Of a DNA stretch of 64,000 nt, positions 42,035 through 49,066 are shown piece by piece. The notes under the pieces are model-generated. The model was given only the letters and a program-made list of their open reading frames with translations, did not search any database and had not been told where the DNA came from. Each line of letters begins with the position of its first letter. Within the stretch, counting starts at the first letter, position 1. The stretch spans positions 75,399 through 139,398 of the forward strand of contig NZ_KE383926.1 in the NCBI RefSeq assembly GCF_000422805.1, written 5' to 3'. This DNA is from Nocardioides halotolerans DSM 19273 (GTDB lineage: Bacteria; Actinomycetota; Actinomycetes; Propionibacteriales; Nocardioidaceae). Made by a program: the position numbers and the translations under genes.

Positions 42035-42108
42035 GGCGGGGTAGCTCAGGTGGTTAGAGCACACGGCTCATAATCGTGGTGTCGCGGGTTCGAATCCCGC
42101 CCCCGCTA
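42035..42108 (+). tRNA. tRNA-Met (CAT), elongator type
   Basis: 74-nt cloverleaf with acceptor GGCGGGG/CCCCGCT (a G-U first pair), anticodon loop CTCATAA giving CAT, and T arm GCGGG-TTCGAAT-CCCGC. It lacks the initiator's C1:A72 mismatch and anticodon-stem GC run, so it is elongator Met; a lysidine-modified Ile tRNA cannot be excluded by sequence reading alone. Confidence 0.93.
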
Positions 42109-42149
42109 CTACCCAGCTTCGAGCATCACCAACTACAAGGAATTCAGCC

Positions 42150-42320
42150 GTGGCCAGCAAGAGCTCCGACGTTCGCCCCAAGATCACGCTCGCCTGCACC
42201 GAGTGCAAGGAGCGCAACTACATCACCAAGAAGAACCGTCGCAACGACCCCGACCGGCTCGAGATGATGAAGTTCTGCCCGCGCGACCGCCGGCACACCC
42301 TGCACCGCGAGACCCGCTGA
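42150..42320 (+). CDS. rpmG: 50S ribosomal protein L33
   Basis: 56-residue L33: it begins ASKSSDVRPKITLACTECKE and continues RNYITKKNRRNDPDRLEMMK. The zinc-ribbon form should have two CxxC pairs; here CTEC is intact but the second pair reads FCPRDRRH, so only three of four cysteines remain, halfway to the zinc-free form. GTG start with AAGGA 8 nt upstream. Follows tRNA-Thr and tRNA-Met and has its own hairpin terminator. Zinc-free L33 paralogues typically serve under zinc limitation. Confidence 0.93.
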   Translation: MASKSSDVRPKITLACTECKERNYITKKNRRNDPDRLEMMKFCPRDRRHTLHRETR

Positions 42321-42344
42321 CCCCAGCAGCCACACGCTCCGACC

Positions 42345-42372
42345 AGACCCGGCAGGGCAACCTGCCGGGTCT
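42345..42372 (+). terminator. rpmG terminator with GCAA loop
   Basis: Perfect 12-bp stem AGACCCGGCAGG (42345-42356) with 42361-42372, GCAA tetraloop. It separates rpmG from the kinase gene and uses the same tetraloop as the hairpin at 25012-25043. Confidence 0.85.
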
Positions 42373-42443
42373 CGTCATGTCCGGGCGTCCGCGCGGGTAC
42401 CTCACGACCGCTGAGCCCTCACGCGCGGACGGAGACACCCCGG

Positions 42444-43706
42444 ATGACGACCGACGAACGACCCCCGGACCTGCTGGTCGCAGGCCGCTACCGGGTCGAG
42501 TCGCGCCTGGGCCGGGGTGGCATGGCCGACGTGGTGGCCGCCCACGACACCGTGCTCGACCGCCGGGTCGCGATCAAGCTCCTCCGCGAGGCGCCGGAGT
42601 CGGACGTCGCCCGGGCCCGGTTCGTGTCGGAGGCGCGCATCCTGGCCGGGATGTCCAACCCCGGGCTGGTCACCGTGCTCGACGCCGGCATCACCGGCGA
42701 CCACCCCTACCTCGTCATGGAGCTGCTCCCCGGGGGCACGGTCGCCGACCTGGTCGACCGGGGCGCGCAGCCGCTCGACCGGGTGGCCGAGATCGGCGCC
42801 CAGGTGGCCACCGCCCTGGCGCCGGTGCACGCCACCGGCGTGGTGCACCGCGACATCAAGCCCGGCAACCTCCTCCTCGACGGCCAGGGCCGGGTCCGGC
42901 TCGCCGACTTCGGCATCGCCCGGCTGGTCGGCGACACGGTCCGCGTCACCGCGACAGGCACGACGATCGGCACCGCGACCTACCTGGCGCCCGAGCAGGC
43001 GTCCGGCGGCGAGGTCGGCACCCCGGCCGACATCTACGCGCTCGGCCTGGTGCTCCTCGAGCTGATCACCGGCCGGCCCGCCTTCGGCGGCACCCCGACC
43101 GAGGCCGCCCTGGCGCGGCTGACCCACGACCCCGTCGTGCCGGACCACCTGCCCGACCGCTTCGGGGACCTGCTCCGCGCGATGACCTCCCGCGACCCGG
43201 CGCTGCGGCCCACGGCAGCCGCGGTCGCGGCGGGTCTCGCACCGCTGAGTCGCACGCTCGGCGCCGCGCGGGCCGCGCAGGCGGACATCGAGACCGAGGC
43301 GACGGCGCTGGTCACCCCGCCGGTGCCGTGGTGGCAGCGGCGCGGACTGCGCGCCGGCGCCCTGGTCGGCGCCGCGGCCGTCATCGCGCTCGGGCTCTCG
43401 CTGGGCCTGCCGTACGCCGAGGCGCCCGCCACGACGCACGCGCTGCGCACGCCGGCGAGCTCGAACGGTCCGGTGCTCCCCGCCGAGGCCCCGGCCGCGG
43501 CGGCCACACCCGGCGCCCAGCCGGCCGCCGCGACCCAGCCGCGACCGCACCGGCCGACCAGGGCCAAGCACCACAGGAAGGCCCACAAGCCCAAGCACCA
43601 CAAGTCCAAGCACCACAAGTCCAAGCACCACAAGCCCAAGCACCACAAGCCCGGCCACGACAAGAACCAGCACCACAAGCCGCCGAAGCACCACGGGCAC
43701 CACTAG
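42444..43706 (+). CDS. Membrane Ser/Thr protein kinase with His/Lys-rich outer tail
   Basis: 420-residue Hanks-type kinase. Glycine loop LGRGGMADV, ATP lysine in VAIKLL, catalytic VVHRDIKPGN, LADFGIA (DFG) and TYLAPEQASG (APE) make a complete kinase domain at about 13-270. A juxtamembrane stretch leads to one helix (GALVGAAAVIALGLSLGLPY, about 312-331), then an outer Ala/Pro linker and a tail of about 47 residues with 18 histidines, mostly as HH between lysines, encoded partly by four 15-bp repeats at 43593-43652. PASTA domains are absent. It interrupts the conserved rpmG-hadA order. Metal sensing is a guess. Confidence 0.9.
   Translation: MTTDERPPDLLVAGRYRVESRLGRGGMADVVAAHDTVLDRRVAIKLLREAPESDVARARFVSEARILAGMSNPGLVTVLDAGITGDHPYLVMELLPGGTVADLVDRGAQPLDRVAEIGAQVATALAPVHATGVVHRDIKPGNLLLDGQGRVRLADFGIARLVGDTVRVTATGTTIGTATYLAPEQASGGEVGTPADIYALGLVLLELITGRPAFGGTPTEAALARLTHDPVVPDHLPDRFGDLLRAMTSRDPALRPTAAAVAAGLAPLSRTLGAARAAQADIETEATALVTPPVPWWQRRGLRAGALVGAAAVIALGLSLGLPYAEAPATTHALRTPASSNGPVLPAEAPAAAATPGAQPAAATQPRPHRPTRAKHHRKAHKPKHHKSKHHKSKHHKPKHHKPGHDKNQHHKPPKHHGHH
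43593..43652 (+). repeat. 15-bp tandem repeat in kinase tail
   Basis: Four consecutive copies of AAGCACCACAAGYCC (43593, 43608, 43623, 43638), each coding K-H-H-K plus S or P. In-frame, so length changes by slippage would only add or remove KHHK units. Confidence 0.85.
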
Positions 43707-43725
43707 GTCACGGGCACCACTAGGT
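43692..43725 (+). repeat. 17-bp tandem duplication at kinase stop and hadA promoter
   Basis: CACGGGCACCACTAGGT occurs twice, exactly, at 43692-43708 and 43709-43725. The first copy contains the kinase's last codons and TAG stop; the second supplies TAGGT of the hadA -10 box. Confidence 0.9.
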
Positions 43726-43726
43726 T
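43721..43726 (+). promoter_or_regulatory. hadA leaderless -10 box
   Basis: TAGGTT, 6 nt before the ATG at 43733. No ribosome-binding sequence lies between them. Confidence 0.6.
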
Positions 43727-43732
43727 GGGTCC

Positions 43733-44131
43733 ATGCCTGTGGACCAGTCGCTCGTGGGCCGGTCGTTCCCGCCCACCGGTGCCGTCGAGGTCACCGCGGA
43801 CCGGGTCCGCGCCTTCGCCGAGGCCACCGGGTCGTCGTACGCCGGGGGGCCTGCGCCCGCGACGTACCCGATCGTGCTCGCCTTCGAGGCCATGAACGCC
43901 TTCCTCGAGGCCGAGCAGGTCGACCTGTTCCGCATCGTGCACGGCGAGCAGCGGTTCGCCTACGAGCGGCCGATCGTGCCGGGCGACGTGCTGACGACCA
44001 CCCTGAGCGTCACGAGCCTGCGCCAGATCGGCGGCGCCGACATCATCGGCACCTCCAGCGAGATCACCGACGCGAGCGGGGCGCTGGTGTGCACCGGCAC
44101 CGCCACGCTGGTCCACCGGGCCGGGGAGTGA
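43733..44131 (+). CDS. hadA: MaoC-like hydroxyacyl dehydratase subunit A
   Basis: 132-residue hot-dog-fold protein of the FAS1_DH/HadA type: it begins SLVGRSFPPTGAVEVTADRV, shows YPIVLAFEAMNAFL, and YERPIVPGDVLTTTLSV, and lacks the catalytic D-x-x-x-x-H of HadB. In mycobacteria HadA pairs with HadB to dehydrate 3-hydroxyacyl-ACP in FAS-II mycolate synthesis, and sits after rpmG2, as here. This organism need not make mycolates, so the substrate may be another acyl chain. No hadC follows. Confidence 0.88.
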   Translation: MPVDQSLVGRSFPPTGAVEVTADRVRAFAEATGSSYAGGPAPATYPIVLAFEAMNAFLEAEQVDLFRIVHGEQRFAYERPIVPGDVLTTTLSVTSLRQIGGADIIGTSSEITDASGALVCTGTATLVHRAGE

Positions 44132-44141
44132 GGGGCGCGCG

Positions 44142-44519
44142 ATGACCACCGAGCTCGAGCCGCGCACGTTCCGGGTCACCCGGCAGGACCTCGTCGCCTA
44201 CGCCGAGGCCAGCGGCGACCACAACCCGATCCACCAGGACGAGCAGGTCGCCCGGAGCGTCGGCCTCCCCGGCGTGATCGCCCACGGGATGTACACGATG
44301 GCGCTGGCGGCCCGCTTCGTGGAGGAGCACGCGGGGCCAGGCCGCGTCGTCGGCTTCGGCGCCAAGTTCGTCAAGCCCGTCGTCGTGCCGGTCGAGGGCA
44401 CCGAGGTGGTCGTCTCGGGAGTCCAGGAGGAGCGCGACGGCGTCGCGACCGTGACGCTGTCGGTGACCTGCGACGGCGTCGACGTGCTGCGCGGTTGCAA
44501 GGCCACGCTGCGTGACTGA
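44142..44519 (+). CDS. hadB: MaoC-like hydroxyacyl dehydratase subunit B
   Basis: 125-residue catalytic hot-dog subunit. YAEASGDHNPIHQDEQVARS carries the hydratase/dehydratase Asp and His, and GVIAHGMYTMALAARFVEE is the conserved second helix region. It should form a heterodimer with HadA, the 10-bp upstream neighbour. The downstream gene is murB (8-bp overlap at 44512-44519), not hadC. Confidence 0.9.
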   Translation: MTTELEPRTFRVTRQDLVAYAEASGDHNPIHQDEQVARSVGLPGVIAHGMYTMALAARFVEEHAGPGRVVGFGAKFVKPVVVPVEGTEVVVSGVQEERDGVATVTLSVTCDGVDVLRGCKATLRD

Positions 44520-45534
44520 GCTCCTCGCCGACCACACCACGCTCCGGCTCGGTGGGCCGGCCTCGACGTGGGTCCGCGTGACCACCGAGCAGGAGCTCGT
44601 CGAGGCGGTGAGCACCGTCGAGGGCCCGGTCCTGGTGCTCGGACGCGGCAGCAACCTCGTCGTGGCCGACGCGGGCTTCGACGGCACCGTCGTGGAGGTC
44701 GCGACGTCCGGCGTGCGCGCCGACGTCGAGGCGCACGACGACCCGACCTGCGGCGGGGCGATGGTGACGGTCGCGGCGGGGGAGTCGTGGGACGACCTCG
44801 TGGCCGCCGCCGTCGAGCGCGGCTGGGTCGGCATCGAGGCGCTCGCGGGCATCCCCGGCCACGTCGGCGCGACCCCCATCCAGAACGTCGGCGCCTACGG
44901 CCAGGAGGTCTCGCAGACCATCGCGCAGGTGCGGGTGTGGGACCGCGTGCTCCGGGGGGTGCGCACCTTCGCCAACGCCGACTGCGGCTTCGGCTACCGG
45001 ACCTCCCGGTTCAAGGTCGACCCCGACCGGCACGTCGTCCTCGACGTGACCTTCCAGCTGCGGCAGGGCAGCCTCGGTGCGCCGGTGCAGTACGCCGAGC
45101 TGGCCCGCACCCTCGGCGTCGAGCAGGGCGGTCGCGCCCCGCTGGCCGACGTCCGGGCCGCGGTGCTGGAGCTGCGCCGGAGCAAGGGCATGGTGCTCGA
45201 CGCCGACGACCACGACACGTGGAGCGCGGGCTCCTTCTTCACCAACCCGGTGGTCGACGAGGCCGCCGTTCCCGGCGGCGCCCCCGCCTGGCCGCAGCCC
45301 GACGGCCGGGTCAAGACGAGCGCCGCCTGGCTGATCGAGCACGCCGGCTTCTCCAAGGGGTACGGCGCCGGGCCGGTCGGCCTGTCGACCAAGCACACCC
45401 TCGCCCTCACCAACCGCGGCGGTGCGACGACCGAGCAGCTGCTGGCGCTCGCCCGCGAGGTCCGCGACGGCGTCGAGGCGACGCACGGCATCCGGCTGGT
45501 CAACGAGCCGGTGCTGGTCGGCGTCGAGCTCTGA
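44512..45534 (+). CDS. murB: UDP-N-acetylenolpyruvoylglucosamine reductase
   Basis: 340-residue flavoprotein reducing UDP-GlcNAc-enolpyruvate to UDP-MurNAc in peptidoglycan synthesis. FAD-binding VLGRGSNLVVADAGF and GIEALAGIPGHVGATPIQNVGAYGQEV are diagnostic; CGFGYRTSRFK gives the substrate Arg, SAGSFFTNPVV the catalytic serine and NEPVLVGVEL, with its Glu, the C-terminus. It is the E. coli-like type I length. GTG start inside hadB, so the three genes form one operon. Confidence 0.95.
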   Translation: MTELLADHTTLRLGGPASTWVRVTTEQELVEAVSTVEGPVLVLGRGSNLVVADAGFDGTVVEVATSGVRADVEAHDDPTCGGAMVTVAAGESWDDLVAAAVERGWVGIEALAGIPGHVGATPIQNVGAYGQEVSQTIAQVRVWDRVLRGVRTFANADCGFGYRTSRFKVDPDRHVVLDVTFQLRQGSLGAPVQYAELARTLGVEQGGRAPLADVRAAVLELRRSKGMVLDADDHDTWSAGSFFTNPVVDEAAVPGGAPAWPQPDGRVKTSAAWLIEHAGFSKGYGAGPVGLSTKHTLALTNRGGATTEQLLALAREVRDGVEATHGIRLVNEPVLVGVEL

Positions 45535-45543
45535 GGTCTCCCG

Positions 45544-46083
45544 CTAGACGAGGGAGTAGTCGGTGTAGCCGATCCACACGGCCAGCCCGACGAGCAGCGC
45601 GATGCAGACGAACCCGATGATCGACATCACGATGCCCATCCACATCCCCGTCCTGGCCGCGCCCAGGTTGCCGTAGATCCCGGGCCGGCGCTCGATCTCG
45701 CGGACGGCCTTGGCGCCGATGCCCCACGCGAACGGCGCGCAGAAGAGGCCCGGGATCGTGATGCAGCACACCGGCGTGAGCACCAGCGAGGCGATCGAGA
45801 TGATGCCGAGCACCAGCGAGGTGGTCGCACCCTTGTGGTTGAGCGACCCCGGGTAGGCCGCGCCGTACGCCGGTGTCCAGCCGGGCTGGAACCCGCCCTG
45901 GTAGCCGTAGGGCACCGGTCCGACGGTGGGGCTCGTCATCGGCGGCGGAGGGGCGGAGGGAGCCACGTAGCCGGGCCCGGACGGCTGGGCCGCCGGCCCC
46001 GAGGGGGAGACGAGCGGGTCGTCCTGCGAGTCGTCGCCGTAGGGCCGGTGCGTGAACGGCGCGGTCTCCTCGGGGTCGCTCAC
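45544..46083 (-). CDS. DUF4190-type small membrane protein
   Basis: 179-residue protein with an 80-residue Pro/Gly/Tyr-rich cytosolic N-terminus (SPTVGPVPYGYQGGFQPGW) and a C-terminal DUF4190-like part: GATTSLVLGIISIASLVLTP and CCITIPGLFCAPFAWGIGAK form a hairpin of two helices with a cysteine pair, then IERRPGIYGNLGAARTGMWM and a third helix. Function unknown. It begins 13 bp after the add gene stop and ends 9 bp from murB (convergent). Confidence 0.8.
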   Translation of the reverse strand: MSDPEETAPFTHRPYGDDSQDDPLVSPSGPAAQPSGPGYVAPSAPPPPMTSPTVGPVPYGYQGGFQPGWTPAYGAAYPGSLNHKGATTSLVLGIISIASLVLTPVCCITIPGLFCAPFAWGIGAKAVREIERRPGIYGNLGAARTGMWMGIVMSIIGFVCIALLVGLAVWIGYTDYSLV

Positions 46084-46096
46084 GGGTCAGATGATG

Positions 46097-47122
46097 TCAG
46101 GGCCGGGCGAGCCACTGATCGATCCCGGCGAGGAGTCGCGTCCGCACGTCGTCCGGCGCCGAGGAGGCACGCACCGACATTCGCGCGAGCTCGGCGAGCT
46201 GGTCGTCGGCGAGGTCGTGGGCGGCTCGCATGGCGGCGTACTGGCCGAGCAGGCGGGAGCCGAACAGCAGCGGGTCGTCGGCGCCCAGGGCCACCGTCGC
46301 GCCGGCCTCGAGCAGGGTGGGCAGCGGCACCGACGAGAGGTCGGAGTAGACGCCGAGCGCGACGTTGCTGACCGGGCACACCTCGAGGGCGACGCCGGCC
46401 GAGACGATGCGGTCGAGCAGCGCGGGGTCCTCCGCGGAGCGCACCCCGTGGCCCAGTCGCTGGGCGTGGAGCGCGTCGAGGCAGGTCGCGATGTGCTCGG
46501 GACCACGCAGCTCACCGCCGTGGGGCACCAGCCTGAGACCGGCCCGCTCGGCGATCCGGAAGGCGCCGGCGAAGTCGGAGGTCGAGCCGCGGCGCTCGTC
46601 GTTGGAGAGCCCGAAGCCGACCACGCCGCGGCCGGCGTACTGCCCGGCGAGCCGGGCCAGCGTCCGCGCGTCGAGCGGGTGGCGGGTGCGGTTGGCGGCG
46701 ATGACGACCGCCATGGCGAGCCCGGTCTGCTCCGACGCGGAGCGCACCGCGTCCAGCACCAGGTCGGTGAACGCCGTGATCCCGCCGAAGCGCGCGGCGT
46801 AGCCGCTGGGGTCGACCTGGATCTCCAGCCACCCACCGCCGTCGGCGACGTCGTCCTCGGCGGCCTCGAGGACCAGCCGGCGCACGTCGCCCTCGGTGCG
46901 CAGCACCGACCGGGCCACGTCGTAGAGGCGCTGGAAGCGGAACCAGCCCTTCTCGTCGGCGGCCGAGAGCTGCGGCGGCCACTCGGAGACCAGCTGGTCG
47001 GGCAGCCGGATGCCGTCGCGCTCGGCGAGCTCGAGCAGCGTGGCGTGGCGCATCGAGCCCGTGAAGTGCAGGTGCAGGTGCGCCTTCGGGAGCTCGCGCA
47101 GCGGGCGGCTGTCGCTATCCAA
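46097..47122 (-). CDS. add: Adenosine deaminase family
   Basis: 341-residue zinc deaminase converting adenosine to inosine. Metal and catalytic residues: LPKAHLHLHFTGS (HxH), VPHGGELRG (His, catalytic Glu), RLGHGVRSAEDP (His) and VALGADDPLLFG (Asp-Asp; an Ala replaces the usual Thr). EVCPVSNVALGVYS is the family CPxSN motif. The best start is a TTG at 47122 overlapping the aminotransferase stop by 8 bp; no ATG or GTG precedes the HLHLH motif, so coupling to the upstream gene is likely. Confidence 0.9.
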   Translation of the reverse strand: MDSDSRPLRELPKAHLHLHFTGSMRHATLLELAERDGIRLPDQLVSEWPPQLSAADEKGWFRFQRLYDVARSVLRTEGDVRRLVLEAAEDDVADGGGWLEIQVDPSGYAARFGGITAFTDLVLDAVRSASEQTGLAMAVVIAANRTRHPLDARTLARLAGQYAGRGVVGFGLSNDERRGSTSDFAGAFRIAERAGLRLVPHGGELRGPEHIATCLDALHAQRLGHGVRSAEDPALLDRIVSAGVALEVCPVSNVALGVYSDLSSVPLPTLLEAGATVALGADDPLLFGSRLLGQYAAMRAAHDLADDQLAELARMSVRASSAPDDVRTRLLAGIDQWLARP

Positions 47123-48431
47123 CCAGCTTCTCCGCGGCGGCCAGTCGCGCGCAGACGGCCACCGCGTGGGTGGCCGCCTCGACCTCGGGCGGTTCGGGGA
47201 ACGTCGGCGCGAGCCGGATGTTGCGGTCGCGAGGGTCCTGGCCGTGGGGGAACGACGAGCCGGCCTGGGTCAGCGCGACGCCCGCCTCCTTGGCCAGCTC
47301 GATCACCCGCGCCGCGGTGCCGTCGAGCACGTCGAGGCTGATGAAGTAGCCACCGGTCGGCTCGGTCCACGAGGCGATGCCGAGCCCCCCGAGCTCGTCG
47401 CGCAGCACGCGGAGGACCGAGTCGAACTTCGGGGCGACGATCTCGCGGTGCCGGCGCATGTGGTCGCGGACGCCCTGCGCCGACCCGAAGAACTGCGCGT
47501 GCCGCAGCTGGTTGACCTTGTCGGGGCCGATCGAGCCCTTGCCGAGGTGCCCGAGGTACCACTTCACGGTCTCGACCGACCCGGCCAGGAACGCGACGCC
47601 GGCGCCCGCGAAGGTGATCTTGGACGTCGAGGCGAACATGATCGGCCGGTGCGGGTGGCCCGCGGCCGACGCGAGCGACAGGATGTCGGCGCTCTTGGCC
47701 TCGGCCTCGGTGAGGTGGTGGAACGCGTAGGCGTTGTCCCACAGGATCTTGAAGTCCGGCGCCGCCGTCGTCATCGAGGCGAGCCGCTCGGCGACCTCCT
47801 GGGTCACGATCGAGCCGCTGGGGTTGGCGTAGGTCGGCACCACCCAGATGCCCTTGATGCTCGGGTCCTTGCCCGCCAGCTCGGCGACGGCGTCGGGGTC
47901 CGGCCCGTCGGCGTTCATCGGCACGGTCACCATCTCGATGCCGAACCAGTCGAGGAGCGTGAAGTGCCGGTCGTAGCCCGGCACCGGGCAGATGAAGCGG
48001 ACCTTCTCCTCCGCGCCCCAGGCCCGCTCGCCGTCGACGGCGCCCTTGAGCCACAGGTCGGTCAGGACCTCGCGCATCATCACCAGGCTCGAGCTGCCCC
48101 CCGCCACGACCTGCTCGGGCTCGACCCACAGGAGGTCGGCGAACATGGCGCGCAGCTCGGCGATGCCCTCGAGTCCGCCGTAGTTGCGGGTGTCGACGCC
48201 GGCCTGGTCGACCACGCCGTGCGGCAGGTCCAGCAGCGCGTTGGAGAGGTCGAGCTGGGCGGCGGCGGGCTTGCCCCGGGTCAGGTCGAGCGAGAGCCCC
48301 TGCGCCACGAGCTCGTCGTAGGCCGCCCGCGCCTCGGAGAGGAACTCCGCCAGCTCCTCGGCGGAACGTTCGGTCAACGGCGTGCGTTGGCGAGGAGACG
48401 ACGTGCTCTGCGAGGTCCCGGAAGCGGTCAC
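47115..48431 (-). CDS. PLP aminotransferase, Rv3722c (aspartate) type
   Basis: 438-residue fold-type I aminotransferase of the unusual subgroup represented by mycobacterial Rv3722c, identified by LDLTRGKPAAAQLDLSNALL, RNYGGLEGIAELRAMFADLL and AGGSSSLVMMREVLTDLW. NPSGSIVTQEVAERL and the PLP lysine in FASTSKITFAGAG are visible. Rv3722c is the main aspartate aminotransferase, and this is the likely role. GTG at 48431 preceded by GACGAT and 6 nt, a leaderless layout; a longer in-frame start is rejected because it would run into the tRNA. Confidence 0.9.
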   Translation of the reverse strand: MTASGTSQSTSSPRQRTPLTERSAEELAEFLSEARAAYDELVAQGLSLDLTRGKPAAAQLDLSNALLDLPHGVVDQAGVDTRNYGGLEGIAELRAMFADLLWVEPEQVVAGGSSSLVMMREVLTDLWLKGAVDGERAWGAEEKVRFICPVPGYDRHFTLLDWFGIEMVTVPMNADGPDPDAVAELAGKDPSIKGIWVVPTYANPSGSIVTQEVAERLASMTTAAPDFKILWDNAYAFHHLTEAEAKSADILSLASAAGHPHRPIMFASTSKITFAGAGVAFLAGSVETVKWYLGHLGKGSIGPDKVNQLRHAQFFGSAQGVRDHMRRHREIVAPKFDSVLRVLRDELGGLGIASWTEPTGGYFISLDVLDGTAARVIELAKEAGVALTQAGSSFPHGQDPRDRNIRLAPTFPEPPEVEAATHAVAVCARLAAAEKLVG

Positions 48432-48477
48432 GCTGCCATCGTCCCAGACCTGTGCGGGGCCCCGCAGCGGCGGGGAG

Positions 48478-48507
48478 TTCGCACTCGTCCGGCCTTCCCC
48501 GTAGACT
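48478..48507 (+). promoter_or_regulatory. Candidate promoter for tRNA-Trp, secE and nusG
   Basis: TTCGCA (48478-48483) and TAGACT (48502-48507), spacer 18 bp; the mature tRNA starts 88 bp downstream. Confidence 0.45.
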
Positions 48508-48595
48508 TCCCGATTGGTGGTTTCCCACAGGCTTTGCCATGCCCCCGGGCAGGTCGGCCGCAATGGTCGAGCAGTGGTCGACGAGGGAGACCCGG

Positions 48596-48668
48596 AGGGC
48601 ACTAGCTCAACTGGCAGAGCATCGGTCTCCAAAACCGAAGGTTGGGGGTTCAAGTCCCTCGTGCCCTG
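48596..48668 (+). tRNA. tRNA-Trp (CCA)
   Basis: 73-nt cloverleaf. Acceptor AGGGCAC pairs with GTGCCCT, anticodon loop CTCCAAA gives CCA, and G is the discriminator base. It lies directly before secE as trpT does in Mycobacterium. Confidence 0.97.
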
Positions 48669-48739
48669 CAAGAAGCGCACCCAGCACGACGACAGCACGA
48701 CGACAGCACCGACATACACGAAGGAACGAGGCGAACAGC

Positions 48740-49006
48740 GTGACGGACAGCAAGGCGGTTCCCGGGCCGCGCGAGCGCGGGTCACGTGATTCCGGGCGGT
48801 CCGACAAGCGCACCAGCCCGACGACCTTCTACCGGCAGGTCGTGGCCGAGCTGCGCAAGGTCGTCTGGCCGACCCAGGAGCAGCTCGTCACCTACTTCAT
48901 CGTCGTGATGATCTTCGTCGTGATCATGATGACGATCGTCTCGCTGCTCGACCTGGGGCTCGGCAAGCTGGCGTTCGCGATCTTCGACGGCCGCAGCGCC
49001 GAGTAG
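48740..49006 (+). CDS. secE: Preprotein translocase subunit SecE
   Basis: 88-residue single-span SecE, the clamp around SecY in the Sec translocon. The cytosolic amphipathic helix SPTTFYRQVVAELRKVVWPT with the invariant VWPT, then YFIVVMIFVVIMMTIVSLLD as the membrane helix, are diagnostic. GTG at 48740 has GAGG about 8 nt upstream. Co-transcribed with tRNA-Trp and nusG. Confidence 0.95.
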   Translation: MTDSKAVPGPRERGSRDSGRSDKRTSPTTFYRQVVAELRKVVWPTQEQLVTYFIVVMIFVVIMMTIVSLLDLGLGKLAFAIFDGRSAE

Positions 49007-49066
49007 CACCCGCCAGACCGAGGCCGGCAGGACGGCCACCCCAGCATTCGAGTGATGGAGCGACAC

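Noticed and set aside
43560..43703. Possible CRISPR-like array in the kinase tail
   Set aside because: Units are 15 bp, contiguous, without spacers, and in frame with the kinase; it is a coding microsatellite.
48432..48785. N-terminal extension of the aminotransferase into the tRNA-Trp region
   Set aside because: It would code through the antisense of tRNA-Trp and the secE leader; GTG 48431 with a leaderless -10 fits the family start.
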